This document shows positions 1-10,578 of a stretch of 52,429 nt of DNA, piece after piece (within the stretch, counting starts at the first letter, position 1; each line of letters begins with the position of its first letter). Under the pieces are notes generated by a model. The model was given only the letters and a program-made list of their open reading frames with translations, was not told the origin of the DNA and did not search any database. Source of the stretch: Thamnocephalis sphaerospora (Eukaryota; Zoopagomycota; Zoopagomycetes; Zoopagales; Sigmoideomycetaceae); assembly GCA_003614735.1 (NCBI GenBank), contig KZ992463.1:1-52429 (forward strand), read 5' to 3'. The position numbers and the translations under genes are program-made.

Positions 1-821
1 GCAAAGAGATATGGATTGTAGGCTGCAGCGAAGGGAGCGCCAGCACTTGCGTAGGGCAGGCAAGTCTGCGTAAAACAATCGCGAATACTCTGGAGTGCAA
101 TAGCGTAGGATTCATAGCTGCCCACTTCATCCCGAGAGACTGCGGAAGAATTCTCTGTAGCTGTCTTGGATATGACACCATGCGAATCGTGCGTCAAAGC
201 ATAGCGTTCAGCAGGAGCCTGATGTGGAGCGACATAAGCACTATCCTGTCTGTCACGGAGTCTATATCTTGGCGCGCGACGGCTCCTTTGGCTGGATCGA
301 TATTCACACGGCGAATTGTGATGGTCGCTGTCATCGCGAAACCGGTGTGCTTCACGTTCGTCATCACGTTGACGTGAACGGGTATAGTATGGTGATGCTG
401 AGCGCCTGTCATCGACGTGAGCGTCACGCGAAGCACTGTGTGGGCGGTCTCTACGCGCCTGACGTGACGAGGCAGAGTGGCGGCTGTCGTTGCGCGAGCT
501 ACGCGCAGCATCGCGTGAGTGGTCTCTGCGAGCATAATGTGACGAGGCAGAGTGACGGCTGTCAGCATGGCGTGTGGCATCATGCGGGTGACCTTTGCGC
601 GAACGTGTTTGGCTCGGCGAGGCAGAGCGACGACCAGGGCTGCGAGCATCGCGTGCTACATCATAGGCATCATCTCTTCTCGATTTGCTTTCCGCAGCAT
701 GGTAGCCGTCTCTGGTACGCCTGCTGTGCCATCCAGCAGCCCGGTTATCATTGTCGTCGCTTCCCATGCGAGCTCTACTCCTCGTCTCGTAGTATTCACG
801 CTCCGTGCGTTCTCGCCACAT
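1..821 (-). CDS. Arg/Ser/Asp-rich (RS/RD-like) protein, 3' end cut by the window
   Basis: One minus-strand frame stays open from about position 1154 to the window edge. The chosen start is the ATG at 821 (MWRERTEREYY...); an upstream exon is possible because the frame is open further up. The protein has repeated short units such as DSRHSASS and RRDRPHSAS, each about 20 residues, rich in R, S, D and H. A less charged tail rich in Ala, Tyr and Pro follows, reaching the edge without a stop. RS/RD-rich tails of this kind are typical of splicing and mRNA-export factors, but no folded domain is visible, so nuclear RNA work is only an inference. The listed frame beats the shorter overlapping minus frames because its composition is coherent over 270 residues. 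I do not recognise the gene. Confidence 0.55.
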   Translation of the reverse strand, partial: MWRERTEREYYETRSRARMGSDDNDNRAAGWHSRRTRDGYHAAESKSRRDDAYDVARDARSPGRRSASPSQTRSRKGHPHDATRHADSRHSASSHYARRDHSRDAARSSRNDSRHSASSRQARRDRPHSASRDAHVDDRRSASPYYTRSRQRDDEREAHRFRDDSDHHNSPCEYRSSQRSRRAPRYRLRDRQDSAYVAPHQAPAERYALTHDSHGVISKTATENSSAVSRDEVGSYESYAIALQSIRDCFTQTCLPYASAGAPFAAAYNPYLF

Positions 822-1491
822 GTTGGTAGGTTCTGCGACCGTGCCCGGTGTAGAATAGCCGTCTGTTCGCCAAAGACCGCAGGCTGACTGTGTTCCAGTA
901 GTCGCCAACCGATTGCAGGCGCCCAAACCGCTGTTTGAAGAAACAATACAAGACAATGATCGAACCGGTGCTAAGGTGACGAGCTGACGACCGCTAGCTG
1001 GGCGGACCCCTCGCGAATAGGCGAATCGCGACACGGCCCAGCCAAGCGTTGCTGATCGCATAGACCGGTAGCTTGCCCGTTGTCGGTGTGGAGTGAGAAT
1101 GGCGCGGGACAAAGAGACGGCAGACACCTGACGCCCATTGAAGCGCAAGTCCCGACAACATCACACGAATCAGCTGACAACAACCATTTAATATGTTATG
1201 ACCACACGCACAAGGCGGCGATGCGAAGGGATATAAGAGATAAGAGCAGACATCGAAAATGTGAAATGAAACAACCGACAAAGGCGTTGCAGGAACTGCA
1301 CGACACAGAGCGGTGAAATAAGAGCAGCAAGAAGGACAGCAATTATACGATGTAGAAGGGCCAACAGGTGCAAGGGCGGATGGATAGCGCGGTAAGGTGC
1401 GATGAAATGAAATGAAGGTGCGCGTACAAAGTGCTGTATGTGTGTGTGTGCGTGTATATACCTATAGTACACAGTAACCGATCGCCGGTCA
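822..1491. other. Spacer between two minus-strand genes
   Basis: No convincing gene. The part above 821 would hold the promoter or 5' exon of the RS-rich gene; a pyrimidine-rich run ending in CAG on the minus strand near 930 could be a 3' splice site of an upstream exon. The part near 1440-1465 holds a short GT/GC-rich run and the 3' UTR of the phosphatase gene. Confidence 0.5.
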
Positions 1492-4400
1492 CTATGCGTG
1501 GTGAGCATGGGTGTCGATGAGGTGCCAGAGCAGCGCTTCGTAGCAGAGAATAAACTGCGAGAACGTCTGTACCATGCCGATACGCTGCATGCGAAACAGC
1601 GCCACCAGGCGACGTATAGTGTCATCGTCGCTCGGCCGGGCGTCAGATGCGGGCGTGCCGGTGGTTTGCGTGCGCTGATGCTCTATGTCCGCCAGTAGGG
1701 TGTCCAGGACGCAGAACGTACCAGAGCGTCCGCAGCCTGCGCTACAGTGTACGACGACTGGGCCGGACGCAACATCCGCGCCCTGGTTGCGTCGCGACTG
1801 CACCAGCTCGCGCAGCCACACAATGGTTCGCGGGTCTTCGGGCACGCCGCAGTCGGGCCAGCCGGTGTACTGCAGCTGATGTAGCCGACGCTTCTCGCCG
1901 GAAGCCAGGTGCGTAAGCTCAAAGATGCGCTCCACACCTTCAAGGTTGGACGGCAATGGGCACTGTTCAAGCAGTCGCACTGCAATATCGCCGTAGACCA
2001 CACGCTCATCCACCTTCGCCGGCCAGTAGACGTGGCACTTGAGCTACGAGAAGGAAAGAGAAAAGCAAACATGGTAAGCCACCAGTCACTACTGCGCCTA
2101 TCATCATACCAACTTACCCGACCGTGCTCCAGCTGCTGCGTAAGCATTACAACAACATTGGCATGCTCGGACCAGCACATCCACCAAAAAGCCGCAAAAG
2201 TCGTTGGCATGGGGCCCTGGCAGACCACATAGTTTGGCGCCATGGTGTGCTGAATGCTGGCGGTGATACGACTAGCGTTGATGTAGTCAGAGTCAAGGCT
2301 AGGCGCGGCCGGAAGACACACGCGGTTGCGGTCGTAGGGCCACACGTTGCAGTAGCGGTTGGAGCCAGGATGCTGTAGTCCCGCCTGGATGCTCTGCTGG
2401 TCAGCCGGGCATGTGGCCGTCGTTGCCGGAAGATTACGTGAATGGCGGACAAGCATGCGCCGAAGACGATCCTGTTCATCGCGCTCGATCCGCTCAAAGT
2501 AGGCCGCAAGTCCAGACGGATCAGCAGCAACACGCTGCAGCCATGCCGGCAGCAACAGAGACAGGCGGCCGCTGCCGCTAAGCGATGCATAGTTGGGCGG
2601 CAGACGAAGCTGCACCGATTCTTCGGGACAGGCGCGGTAATAGGTGCGCCCTTGGCAGACGCTGTCCATTAAAGAGCTGAAGAATGGCGTGCTTTCAAGC
2701 ATCGGCGTGGGGCATGTCAGGGGACCCGATGACGCCAGCGAAAGGGCGGCCTGGCGCGCAGTCCGCTGCGTGCTCCGTGGCAGCTCGCAGGGTGTCACAT
2801 CCTCGCTTGCTTCTTCTACCAGCTGAGAGTGCGAAGCAATAAACGCATCGAATCCACCTATAAAAAGAATATGATATCATTCCACGAGTAGCAAGCATTA
2901 GCATATCAGGCAATTTCAACCCGCTCGGCTGATATCTCTTACCACAAAGCCAGCCAATCTTTGCCGTGCTTTCCTTGCCGCCCAGGCCGGACCCAGACGC
3001 CAGTTCGCGCTGGAACTTACGGCATAGTGACGTCACGACGCTGTGCTCCAGCAATGTATCAGAATTGGCATCATAGACGACCACATGCTGATAGCGTTGC
3101 CAATTCTGCAGCTGCTCGCGGTCAGCATCGTTTGCTAGCAGGTCGCTTACACGGTCCAGGGTGAACGAGACACGCTTCAGCAGCGTGGACGACACGCACA
3201 CCGGCACAGCTCCCTGAATGCGCCCGCGAACACGCTGCTGAGGCATCGGTCGCACGTCAAGCAGCAGAATGGTGCGCTCAGCCACATTGGCGGCAGCATT
3301 GCCTTGAAGCAGCTCGGCAATCGAGCTTGGCGTGTAAGCATCGCACGGTGCCGAGGGCATATTTACGACCAAGGCAGCCGCCTTGCCAGCGCTCATGCCA
3401 CCTGTGCCTGCCGCGGTATTTTGACGACCAAACAGAGCCAGATTGGGCATCGACTTTGGCGGTGCCATTGACAGCCGCGCAGGCAGCTGGATGCCAGAGG
3501 TTGAATTGGCCGCAATCGCTGCGGCAAACGCCGCGTGAGCGCCTTCCCTCTGCACAGCTGCGCCTTCCGGTATGCCAAAAGAGAAAGACCGGCCAGTGCC
3601 ACGTGGCTCGCCCGAATGTGTCGGCAGCGGCGCGGCAGGATCAATAGCTGCACGTCCAAAAAACGGCGATTCCGCAGGAGCGGGAGTCGACATAATACAG
3701 GGTGAAGAGGGCAGCGGCGCGTCGCCTGATGCCGTGGCAAAATTGAAATAAGAGTCGGCCCCGGTCGTCATAGACGCCGGCTGACCACCATTACTGATGG
3801 GAAACGGCGTGAATGGGGACATGGCGGGAAACGGCGCGCCATTCCGGTTGGGCTTGCCCGTTGATGAAAGATCACCCACAGTAAACGCCGCTCCCAGCGA
3901 CGTCTGCCGTACATCGCCTGCTGGCGTCATCGCAGGGAGTGCAATGGTGCGTCGCAGACGCCGCACATGGCCCGACTCTAGCCCTGCGCCCATGCCGGAC
4001 GCAACTGCCATATCCGACGACTGACTCGCATCCATGTCGCTGGGCGCTACTGTTCCGGCAGCATCACCAAAAGCCGAGCCGGCATCGATGGCCATTGCCT
4101 GCGGCAGTGCCGTAGACATACTTGCCAACGAGGCGGACGCGCTATCAATAAAAAAGGGCGAGTGTGATGGCGCTTCGGACGACGGACTAAAGGGCGACTT
4201 GGATTCTAATGCGCACGGCCGGCTTACAGTCGGATAGATACCAGATTGAGATGACGAGGATGGCGTATGGTGGCGGTGATGGTGGTGGCGGTGAAGAAAA
4301 GGCGACGACGATGGCGGTAGATGCAGCTGATGCGACGAGCGCTGCAGTTTGTGCTCAACGTTCCGGAAACGCGGGTGGTTGCGATGCGTATTGCGCAGGT

Positions 4401-4626
4401 GGGTCAGGTGCGATCGTAGAACGGGCGGTTGCTGTTGCTGCGGCGACGACACGTGCTGTTGTTCGCTCGCGCAAAGCCGTGCCCGAACTGCGCGGTCGCT
4501 CTGATTAACGGTACTGTCGCTGTGGTGCGCTCTGCGCTGACTATCGCAGTCGGTGTGGGCTACGTTGGTGGTTGTCGTTGTGCCGCCACAGCCTCCAAGG
4601 CCCATATTGGCCCGAGCGTGGCACAA
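1492..4626 (-). CDS. Pyp1/Pyp2/Ptp2-type MAPK tyrosine phosphatase with inactive rhodanese domain
   Basis: Three exons: 4626-2943, 2857-2118 and 2043-1492, giving 991 residues. Introns of 85 and 74 bp begin GTAAGA and GTAAGT. The N-terminal ~390 residues are low complexity (poly-His, poly-Gln, Ser/Pro). A rhodanese (CH2-like) domain follows at about 400-570, with LLLDVRP near its start and GWLCGGFDAF at its end, joined across intron 1. The tyrosine phosphatase domain fills the last ~300 residues: NRYCNVWPYDRNRV, DSDYINAS, KCHVYWP restored across intron 2, the WPD loop with Asp872, and HCSAGCGRSGTF with Cys908 and Arg914. The architecture matches fission-yeast Pyp1/2 and budding-yeast Ptp2/3, which dephosphorylate Tyr in the Hog1/Sty1 and Fus3 activation loops. 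The rhodanese Cys position reads VVYDAN, so that domain should be non-catalytic. The start is the first in-frame ATG; a later ATG inside the low-complexity part is possible. Confidence 0.92.
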
Positions 4627-6392
4627 TCGCTCACCAGGTGAACTGCCAACAGTGGACTGTTAGGCAATGGCCACGAGTATAGTAGGGTCCAGTAGGGTGG
4701 AGGGCTATGCGCAGGATGAGCGGTGGTGCAACGCTGATGGCGGTGCAACCGTGGCTGCGTGGTGACCTAGAACGCCAAGGTAGGTAAGGGGAGAGCGGGA
4801 GGAGAGAGCGTACACCGACAGACGAGCAAGACAAACGACGAAACGCGCAAAAGACAAACGATGGCCAATGACAAAGAGAGCGCTGATGGAGTGCGTAAAG
4901 TGCAAAGTGGGAGAGATGCGAGCGTGTGGTGTGTGAAAGAGGCAGCGGGTGGCGGTGCTGTTATTACCGCAGAGGCCAGGCAGACCAGGGAAAAGCGCAG
5001 TGGCAGCAAAAGAACGACGACAGAATGACGCCAGAGCAACGAGCATCAACAGGGAACACGCAGAAAAGGAAGCAGTGCAGCGGCGACACGCCCACCACTC
5101 AGCAGGACGACGGCAGACGGGTAAGCAGCGTGTATGCGTGCGTGCGTGCGTGCGTGTGTGCGTGTGTGTGTGAGAACAAGGGAGCGGGAGCGAGGGAGAC
5201 CAGGGGAACAGCACAAGGAGAAGGCGTCGGTTGGCGCGGACAGGTGCAAAGAGCGCAGCGGCAACAGCAGCGGCCAGCCAGCCAGCCAGCAGGAGCAAGC
5301 GAGCGTTGGCGTAAGCGCGCGAGAGAAGGCAAGGTTAGTTGGCCGACAGACGCAAGAAAAAGGGGGCGCAAACCGTTGGGCGAGCGCGTGGGCTGTGTCG
5401 GCAGAAAACCGAGTGGGCAAAAGGGAATGCGACCTGGCAGTGGCAATCACGTAACTGCGGAACGGGGCACACACTGTACGCATGCAGCCTGCGCCACCGC
5501 CGACGCCGCGGCCACACATCAGCACGCACGCCACACTTCTTCCGACACGTCGTCCTGTTGGTCCGCCATCTTCCCCGCCTGCCCGCCTGCCTGTTGGCTT
5601 TTTTAGCAACCACCACATTAGCCGGCTAAACCGGTCGGCGGAGTTGCGTTAAACCGCCACCGCTCACCACTCACCCACCAGCCAGTCAATTTGTGACGCA
5701 TCGCTGGCGTCATTTGCCTTGTCTGTCCAATGACATCATGTTATGCAGCTCACATGGCAATTCTAAAAACTGTCGTTTCTGCGGGTCTGGTCGGATCTGG
5801 TGGCAGCCACATCCGAACGTCTCCATACGCGCAAGAACAGCCGTCCGCACGTACACAATTCGCACACACATGGCAAGCGAGGGTGGTCCGCGCGCGCACG
5901 CGCACACAGTACAAAACGGCGACAAGGCCTTGCTAGCAAAAGCCTTCCACGTGCAGCAGGACTGCATGTGATCGCGAAAATAGATAAGCGACGACGATGA
6001 CAACGCGGTTATAACGTGCTGTTCAAAGGGCTGCAGGGACGCGGTAGTGCCATCTCATGTTGCTGCAGCAACACCAATGCCAGCGGGCCGGCCAGACTGC
6101 CCAGCCGCCGTTGCTATCAGCGTGGATGAGCGGTCATGGAAACGGCTGTCCAGCGTTACGCCAGCATTGTCTGGGCCATCATTGTCCAAGTTGATGTGCA
6201 ACAGCACGGCCCGTGCGGCCACCTATCGGGCCAACAGCGCCAGCCGTACACGATAGCCAACACTGACCTGCAGCCACGCGCTTTAAGAAGCGCGCATCGC
6301 CATGGTCGCCTCCCAGACCTGCGTTCAGCCACGCTCTCCTCATTTTTGCTCGTAATCAACCGCACGTGTTTATCGTCACCTACGCTCCTGCC
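4627..6392. other. Divergent spacer, 1.8 kb, simple repeats only
   Basis: The region lies between the minus-strand phosphatase and a doubtful plus-strand gene. Many overlapping frames are open on both strands because the DNA is purine- or pyrimidine-skewed and GC-rich, but their translations are low complexity and show no domain. A TGCG/TG tract lies at about 5129-5172. The phosphatase promoter and 5' UTR probably occupy 4630-5600. I see no RNA gene or mobile element. Confidence 0.5.
5129..5172 (+). repeat. (TGCG)n/(TG)n microsatellite
   Basis: A tract of repeated TGCG units changing into TG units, about 44 bp long, in the spacer upstream of the phosphatase gene. It creates long but meaningless open frames on both strands. 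Confidence 0.85.
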
Positions 6393-7132
6393 ATGCCTAC
6401 TGCGCTCTGGCCGCCTACCACCGACCAAGAAGGCTATCCTACCAACTGGACTGTTGCGCCCCGGGAACCGCACGACCTGCTCGACGAGTGCGCCAGGCGT
6501 CTTTTCGCTTCGATTGATCGGTATGTGGCATCGCCGGCCAAGCGTGTACGGCCCACGTCTACAGCCGACTAACCGTGGTGTGGCGCGATAGACGCCGGTC
6601 CACCCGCTCGCTTTGCCGTCTCGACGCAGACCCGTCCGCACCGGCAGATCGTCGACACCGCTTGACATCCACGCTGCACCGCTCGCAATCGGTGCCGCAG
6701 CTGACGGCGAAATACATGGCAACGCCGCCGCTCCGCTCAAGCGTGTACAGCCGACTGCTGGGCATACGCGCCATCGGCCGGCCTGACCCCAGCGAGGTCA
6801 TGGCGCCAGTGCCGCCGCGTCGTCCGTTAACGCGGACGCGCACGGCGTCTGCTCGGAGCACTAGCGTTTCCGTCCGTGCATCAATGCGAAGGCCCTCGGC
6901 GCCCGAGCGGGTACCTGTCAGCGCCAGTCTCGAGATCCGCGTTGATTTCGGCTGCGTTAGTCCCACCACCGCATCAGACACGTCGCCAACAATGTTCCAG
7001 GACGATAGCGGTGCAACGTATCCGTTGTTCCAAAAAGAACCAATCGAGCCGTCAGTGCTCGCACGTCGCACGTCGCTCCTTTCTCGGCTGCTTGCACATA
7101 CCGACACTGTTGCTGCGGCCGAGTCGATCTAG
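6393..7132 (+). CDS. Hypothetical basic Ser/Arg-rich protein (doubtful)
   Basis: Proposed exons 6393-6520 and 6565-7132, with a 44-bp intron from GTATGT to CTACAG that keeps the frame. The product would be 231 residues. The N-terminus contains a short region that looks structured (PHDLLDECARRLFASID). The rest is basic and rich in Ser, Arg and Pro, with a possible 14-3-3-type site (HRSQSVPQL). The start is the ATG after a pyrimidine-rich stretch. A minus-strand frame overlaps much of the same DNA, so the coding strand is uncertain. No family is recognised. The intron is the shortest in the window, which lowers confidence. Confidence 0.38.
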
Positions 7133-7768
7133 GCCGCAATGTGCGGCCTCCTTCTGTACCACTCACCGGCCAGTACCATTGCCCGCAGCCCTATTGCGCT
7201 GCCGTTGCGGCATGGGCGGCTACACCGAATGCGCCGCTGCTCCTAGGACATTGGCGCACAAACGCGCTCCTTTGTTGTCTCGTCTCTAGCTATTTCTTTG
7301 TTTACCACTCATGTGCTGCCACAGCGACATGGGCATCCTCGCATTGATCGCGCTGTACCTCTATATTTGCACTTTTGGCTCACCGTCTATTCGTCGGCTG
7401 GCCGTCCACCACGATGCTCCTGTGCCACTTGCTTTGCACGCACCTTTCGCTGCATAGCCACACAATGTCCGCGTCTATTTGCGCCTCGTCTTCAGATCGT
7501 TAATAGCATCTCCGCTTTGCCTGGCGGTTTACCACCACCACCATCTGTGGCCATAGGTCGTGGGAGAATGGTGCCATATTATGTGCAAATGGCGTGCCAT
7601 CAGCCAATGCGGACTAATTCAACTCAGATGCCATTTGGCTCCGCTGACGTGGACAATGCATCGCCAACTCTCACTTTTTCATTCCACACTTTCGCCACGC
7701 CTTCTTGTCTTGCCTGTACGCATCATTGCCCACTGCCACCCGCCAAGCCTCGCTACTGTGTCGGTGAC
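7133..7768 (+). other. Spacer and 5' region of the CBS-domain gene
   Basis: The frame of the CBS gene is open upstream to about 7298 and includes ATGs at 7568, 7592 and 7628. The encoded residues are Cys/His/Pro-rich and look like translated pyrimidine-rich leader DNA. I therefore treat this as promoter and 5' UTR and start the protein at 7769. An N-terminal extension cannot be excluded. Confidence 0.5.
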
Positions 7769-8829
7769 ATGTCGGTTTCAGCGTCCTATCTGCGTGAGCA
7801 CACTGTGCAGCAACTGCTCTCGGGCAAAAAAGACGTCATTCCGCTGGTGGACGTGGCCGCCACAGCATCAGTAGAGGAGGCGCTGGACCTGCTGCTGGCC
7901 AATGATATTCTCACGCTGCCCGTGTACAGCACACAGAATGTGCCAGACAACGAGGAAAGGCAGTATGTAGGATTTGTTAGTGCCTACGACCTGCTGACGT
8001 TTCTTGTCCTTTGTGTAAGCCAAACGATGCACTACGCTGCACGCCACATACCCGCCAGCTAACGTAGCGCACGGTACCCTGACACTGCCGGATTCAGAGC
8101 AAGGATGCTGCCACCAAAGTGTCGCCGTCGACGAACGGGGAACAGTCGGTGTCGCAGCTAAATCGTGCCCTGCAAGAACCGGTAGCGAGCGTCGTTAGTC
8201 TTACCAATGCCGGTCACACCGTACCACGCGTTTCACTGGACGATTCGGTATACTCGCTGCTGGAGACGACGACGCATCTCGACCAGCATCGCGCATTGGT
8301 GCTTACGCCAAACGCTGGCACTGCAGCACCGGCTGCGGGCACAGCGCCGTGCATCGTCACGCAGACAGATCTGGCGCGCTTCCTAACGCAAAACTTTGAC
8401 ATGCTGGGCTCGCTGCTGGACACCACAATAGAAGAGGTGGTATCACACCTGCCCGAGCCGCACACGCTTGTCAGCATCCCTACGCACACAACTGCATGGG
8501 ACGCATTCAAAACGCTGAACGCTTCTGGTGCCGATGCGCTGGCTATCCTAGGCGTGGACGGTGACATTGTCGCCGAGTGTTCTGCCACGGAGCTGCGCGG
8601 TCTCTGCCCGTCACGTCTGGAGGAGCTAAGACGTCCGGTGCTGGTCTATCTGCGCGAGCGTGCTGGCGGCGAGCTGCCCTCGCCGTTCACCTGCCGCAAA
8701 GCATACACACTCTCTCAATGCCTAGCTGGCATGGTGCGGTTTGGCGCACGTCGGGTCTGGCTGGTCGACGACGACGGCGCTCCTCAACTGGCTGTAACGC
8801 TAAACAACCTGCTTCGAATGTTTCTTTAG
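7769..8829 (+). CDS. CBS-domain protein related to AMPK-gamma/Sds23
   Basis: Exons 7769-8014 and 8098-8829, with an 83-bp intron (GTAAGC to TTCAG) in phase 0. The product is 325 residues from the ATG at 7769 (MSVSASYLREHTVQQLLSG). CBS units can be seen as repeated beta-alpha blocks: DILTLPVYS...GFVSAYDLLTFLVL, HRALVLTP...CIVTQTDLARFL, ADALAILGVDGDIVAECSATEL and ARRVWLVDDDG. This suggests four CBS motifs, as in AMPK-gamma/Snf4 and the Sds23 family, which sense adenine nucleotides or regulate phosphatases. No kinase or channel domain is attached, so a regulatory role is the likely one. Whether it is Snf4-like or Sds23-like cannot be settled by eye. It converges on MIX23, with 99 bp between stop codons. 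Confidence 0.82.
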
Positions 8830-8928
8830 GTGCAGCGAGCGCGCTGCTATGTTCTACACATTATAGTATATGTTTTCATTCGCTCTGTACCAGTGGCTCA
8901 CATACGTGACATGTCGGCAGTCGGAACG

Positions 8929-9610
8929 CTATTGCGCGCGACGGCCAACATCCTCGTGCGTGGCAGGAAGCTGAAACACGCGGCATTTGTCACGAAACAC
9001 CTTCATCGTCCGCTGGCGCACGATATCTTCGACGACCAGCTCGTTGGTGATTAGGCGTCGCTATTTACACGTCACGCTGGTAAGTATGCCGCGCCAAAAG
9101 ACGCTAAACCCGACGCCAACCGCGTACCTGTGTTTCCTCCGCAAATATACGCGACTTTAACTTGTAATCATCCGGATCCTCCTCCAGTTTTTTACGCAGC
9201 ACCGCAAGCTCACCGTCCATTTGCTAGGCGTCATGTCCGGCATTAGCACAGCCTAGACATCTACAGTGGCATGCGTGCGCCACCTACCGACTGGCAAAAT
9301 GCAACTGCACGCTCGCGACGCTCGTAGGCGCGTGTGAGATCCCGGAAAAAGCTGGCGCACGCCTCCTCGGAACGGATATTGGTGGTGTTGATGCGTAGCA
9401 TAATGTTGTCGTCTACCCGGCGAAGCTCTTTCATATACTCTACGCAACAGGCCTCGGTGGTGTTGGCGCACAATGCACGAGCCAACTCATCCGTGCTTGC
9501 TTACCCTTAAAGTAGGAGAGGTTGTAGCAGCTTGCCTTGCTCGGAAGCGCGTCGGCTCCTCCGTTGGCGCTGGCCGTGGCAGTGGGCGACGACGACGACG
9601 ACGACGACAT
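8929..9610 (-). CDS. MIX23: MIX23 (CCDC58) mitochondrial intermembrane-space protein
   Basis: Four small exons: 9610-9505, 9439-9288, 9223-9128 and 9060-8929, with introns of 65, 64 and 67 bp. The product is 161 residues. After a Ser/Ala-rich N-terminus, the core reads LRRVDDNIMLRINTTN, then two cysteines 21 residues apart (EEAC...AFCQ), a Lys/Glu coiled coil, and ELVVEDIVRQRTMKVFRDKC. This matches human CCDC58/MIX23, which has the RTIDDRIVHELNTT block, the paired cysteines and the LNVEEVVNDRSWKVFNERC end. The family is small, soluble, oxidised in the intermembrane space by Mia40 and linked to protein import. The last exon was placed by this C-terminal match: the earlier AG in the third intron would give a stop after three codons. 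Its promoter is shared with the divergent gene at 9833. Confidence 0.9.
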
Positions 9611-9832
9611 TGGTGCTTGCAATCAACGACCGGCCGACTATTGGACAAAGCTCTAGCGTTCTAGTCACCTCCAAACTACGTAGGGCAGGCAGCTACAAGA
9701 TGAATCGGAAAGAGGCGAATGCCACACGAGGAAGAAAACGGGCCGGCACGGCCACTAGACCGGACGTGCTTGGCCGTCTTCCTTTCTCCCAAGACTCACG
9801 TCTCTTGCCACCTCCGCTCCGGCTGACCTACG

Positions 9833-10156
9833 ATGCCGCATGTGGCCAAGGACACCGACAGCCAAGTGGGCGGCGACTCGGCAGCGTCGTTTATCATTTT
9901 CAGCATCTTCAGCGCCCTACTCCTGCTGAGCGCTATCGTCTGGTGTGTATGTTGCGGTACCTGCTTTGGCCGCGAACTCTGGGCTGCGTACCGCCGCAAG
10001 ATAGCCGGCCAAGCTCAGGGCAGTGACGACGACGAGGACGAGGACGAGTCGCACCAGCGTCTGCTTCGTGAGGAGCGCGCGGCACGACGCCTAGACTCGT
10101 TCAACGAGTTTATCATTGAGGAGACCGAGCTGGGAATCATGACGCGAGGCTTGTGA
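9833..10156 (+). CDS. Small single-pass membrane protein with juxtamembrane cysteines
   Basis: A single exon of 107 residues starting MPHVAKDTDSQ. One hydrophobic segment lies at about residues 20-42 and ends in a cysteine cluster (WCVCCGTCF). A basic stretch (YRRK), a very acidic run (SDDDEDEDES) and a charged, probably helical tail ending MTRGL follow. There is no signal peptidase-like site, so a signal-anchor is likely. Positive charges after the segment suggest a cytosolic C-terminus, and the cysteines are placed like palmitoylation sites (inference). The gene is head-to-head with MIX23, 222 bp apart. I do not recognise a family. Confidence 0.65.
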   Translation: MPHVAKDTDSQVGGDSAASFIIFSIFSALLLLSAIVWCVCCGTCFGRELWAAYRRKIAGQAQGSDDDEDEDESHQRLLREERAARRLDSFNEFIIEETELGIMTRGL

Positions 10157-10578
10157 TGATTATCGCGCCGTGGAGCGCAAACGGCATTTGTTTGGCCATG
10201 GGGCAAAATGTTGTGCTGAAAATGCCAACTTTTGATGTTTCAATACATTTTCTTTTTCAAATACCTATTTCTGCAAATTTCAGCGTATAATATGAGACAT
10301 TACAAAAATAGTGCTAAAAGCAGCAAAATTTGAGAATTATGCTATATTTTATCAACTGTGCGCTAAAATGTGCTGATTCTCGGTACTATCGTGAAATATC
10401 GCTTGGAATGAATCAAAATGGTATATTTCATGCATTGTTATCATATTTTGCGAAAACAAGCAGCTTTGGCTGAAAATCGGGGTGCATGTGTAAATATTGT
10501 GCCGGCGCGAGTCACGAGCCACAACAGCCACCTCACCCACCTATCTTCCTTCCTTCCTTGCCTTACTCCACTTTGCGA
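10157..10578. other. AT-rich spacer upstream of ATG15
   Basis: From about 10200 to 10490 the base composition switches sharply to AT-rich, with many short A and T runs, and then returns to the GC-rich background. No protein domain or RNA structure is evident. A pyrimidine-rich stretch just before 10579 looks like the ATG15 leader. Confidence 0.7.

Noticed and set aside
6156-7107. Minus-strand frames opposite the hypothetical gene at 6393-7132
   Set aside because: Arg/Gly-rich without domain or splice logic; the plus strand gave a slightly better model, though both remain weak.
9065-9127. Earlier acceptor in the third MIX23 intron giving a stop after three codons
   Set aside because: The later acceptor at 9061 restores the conserved C-terminal block of MIX23 in frame.
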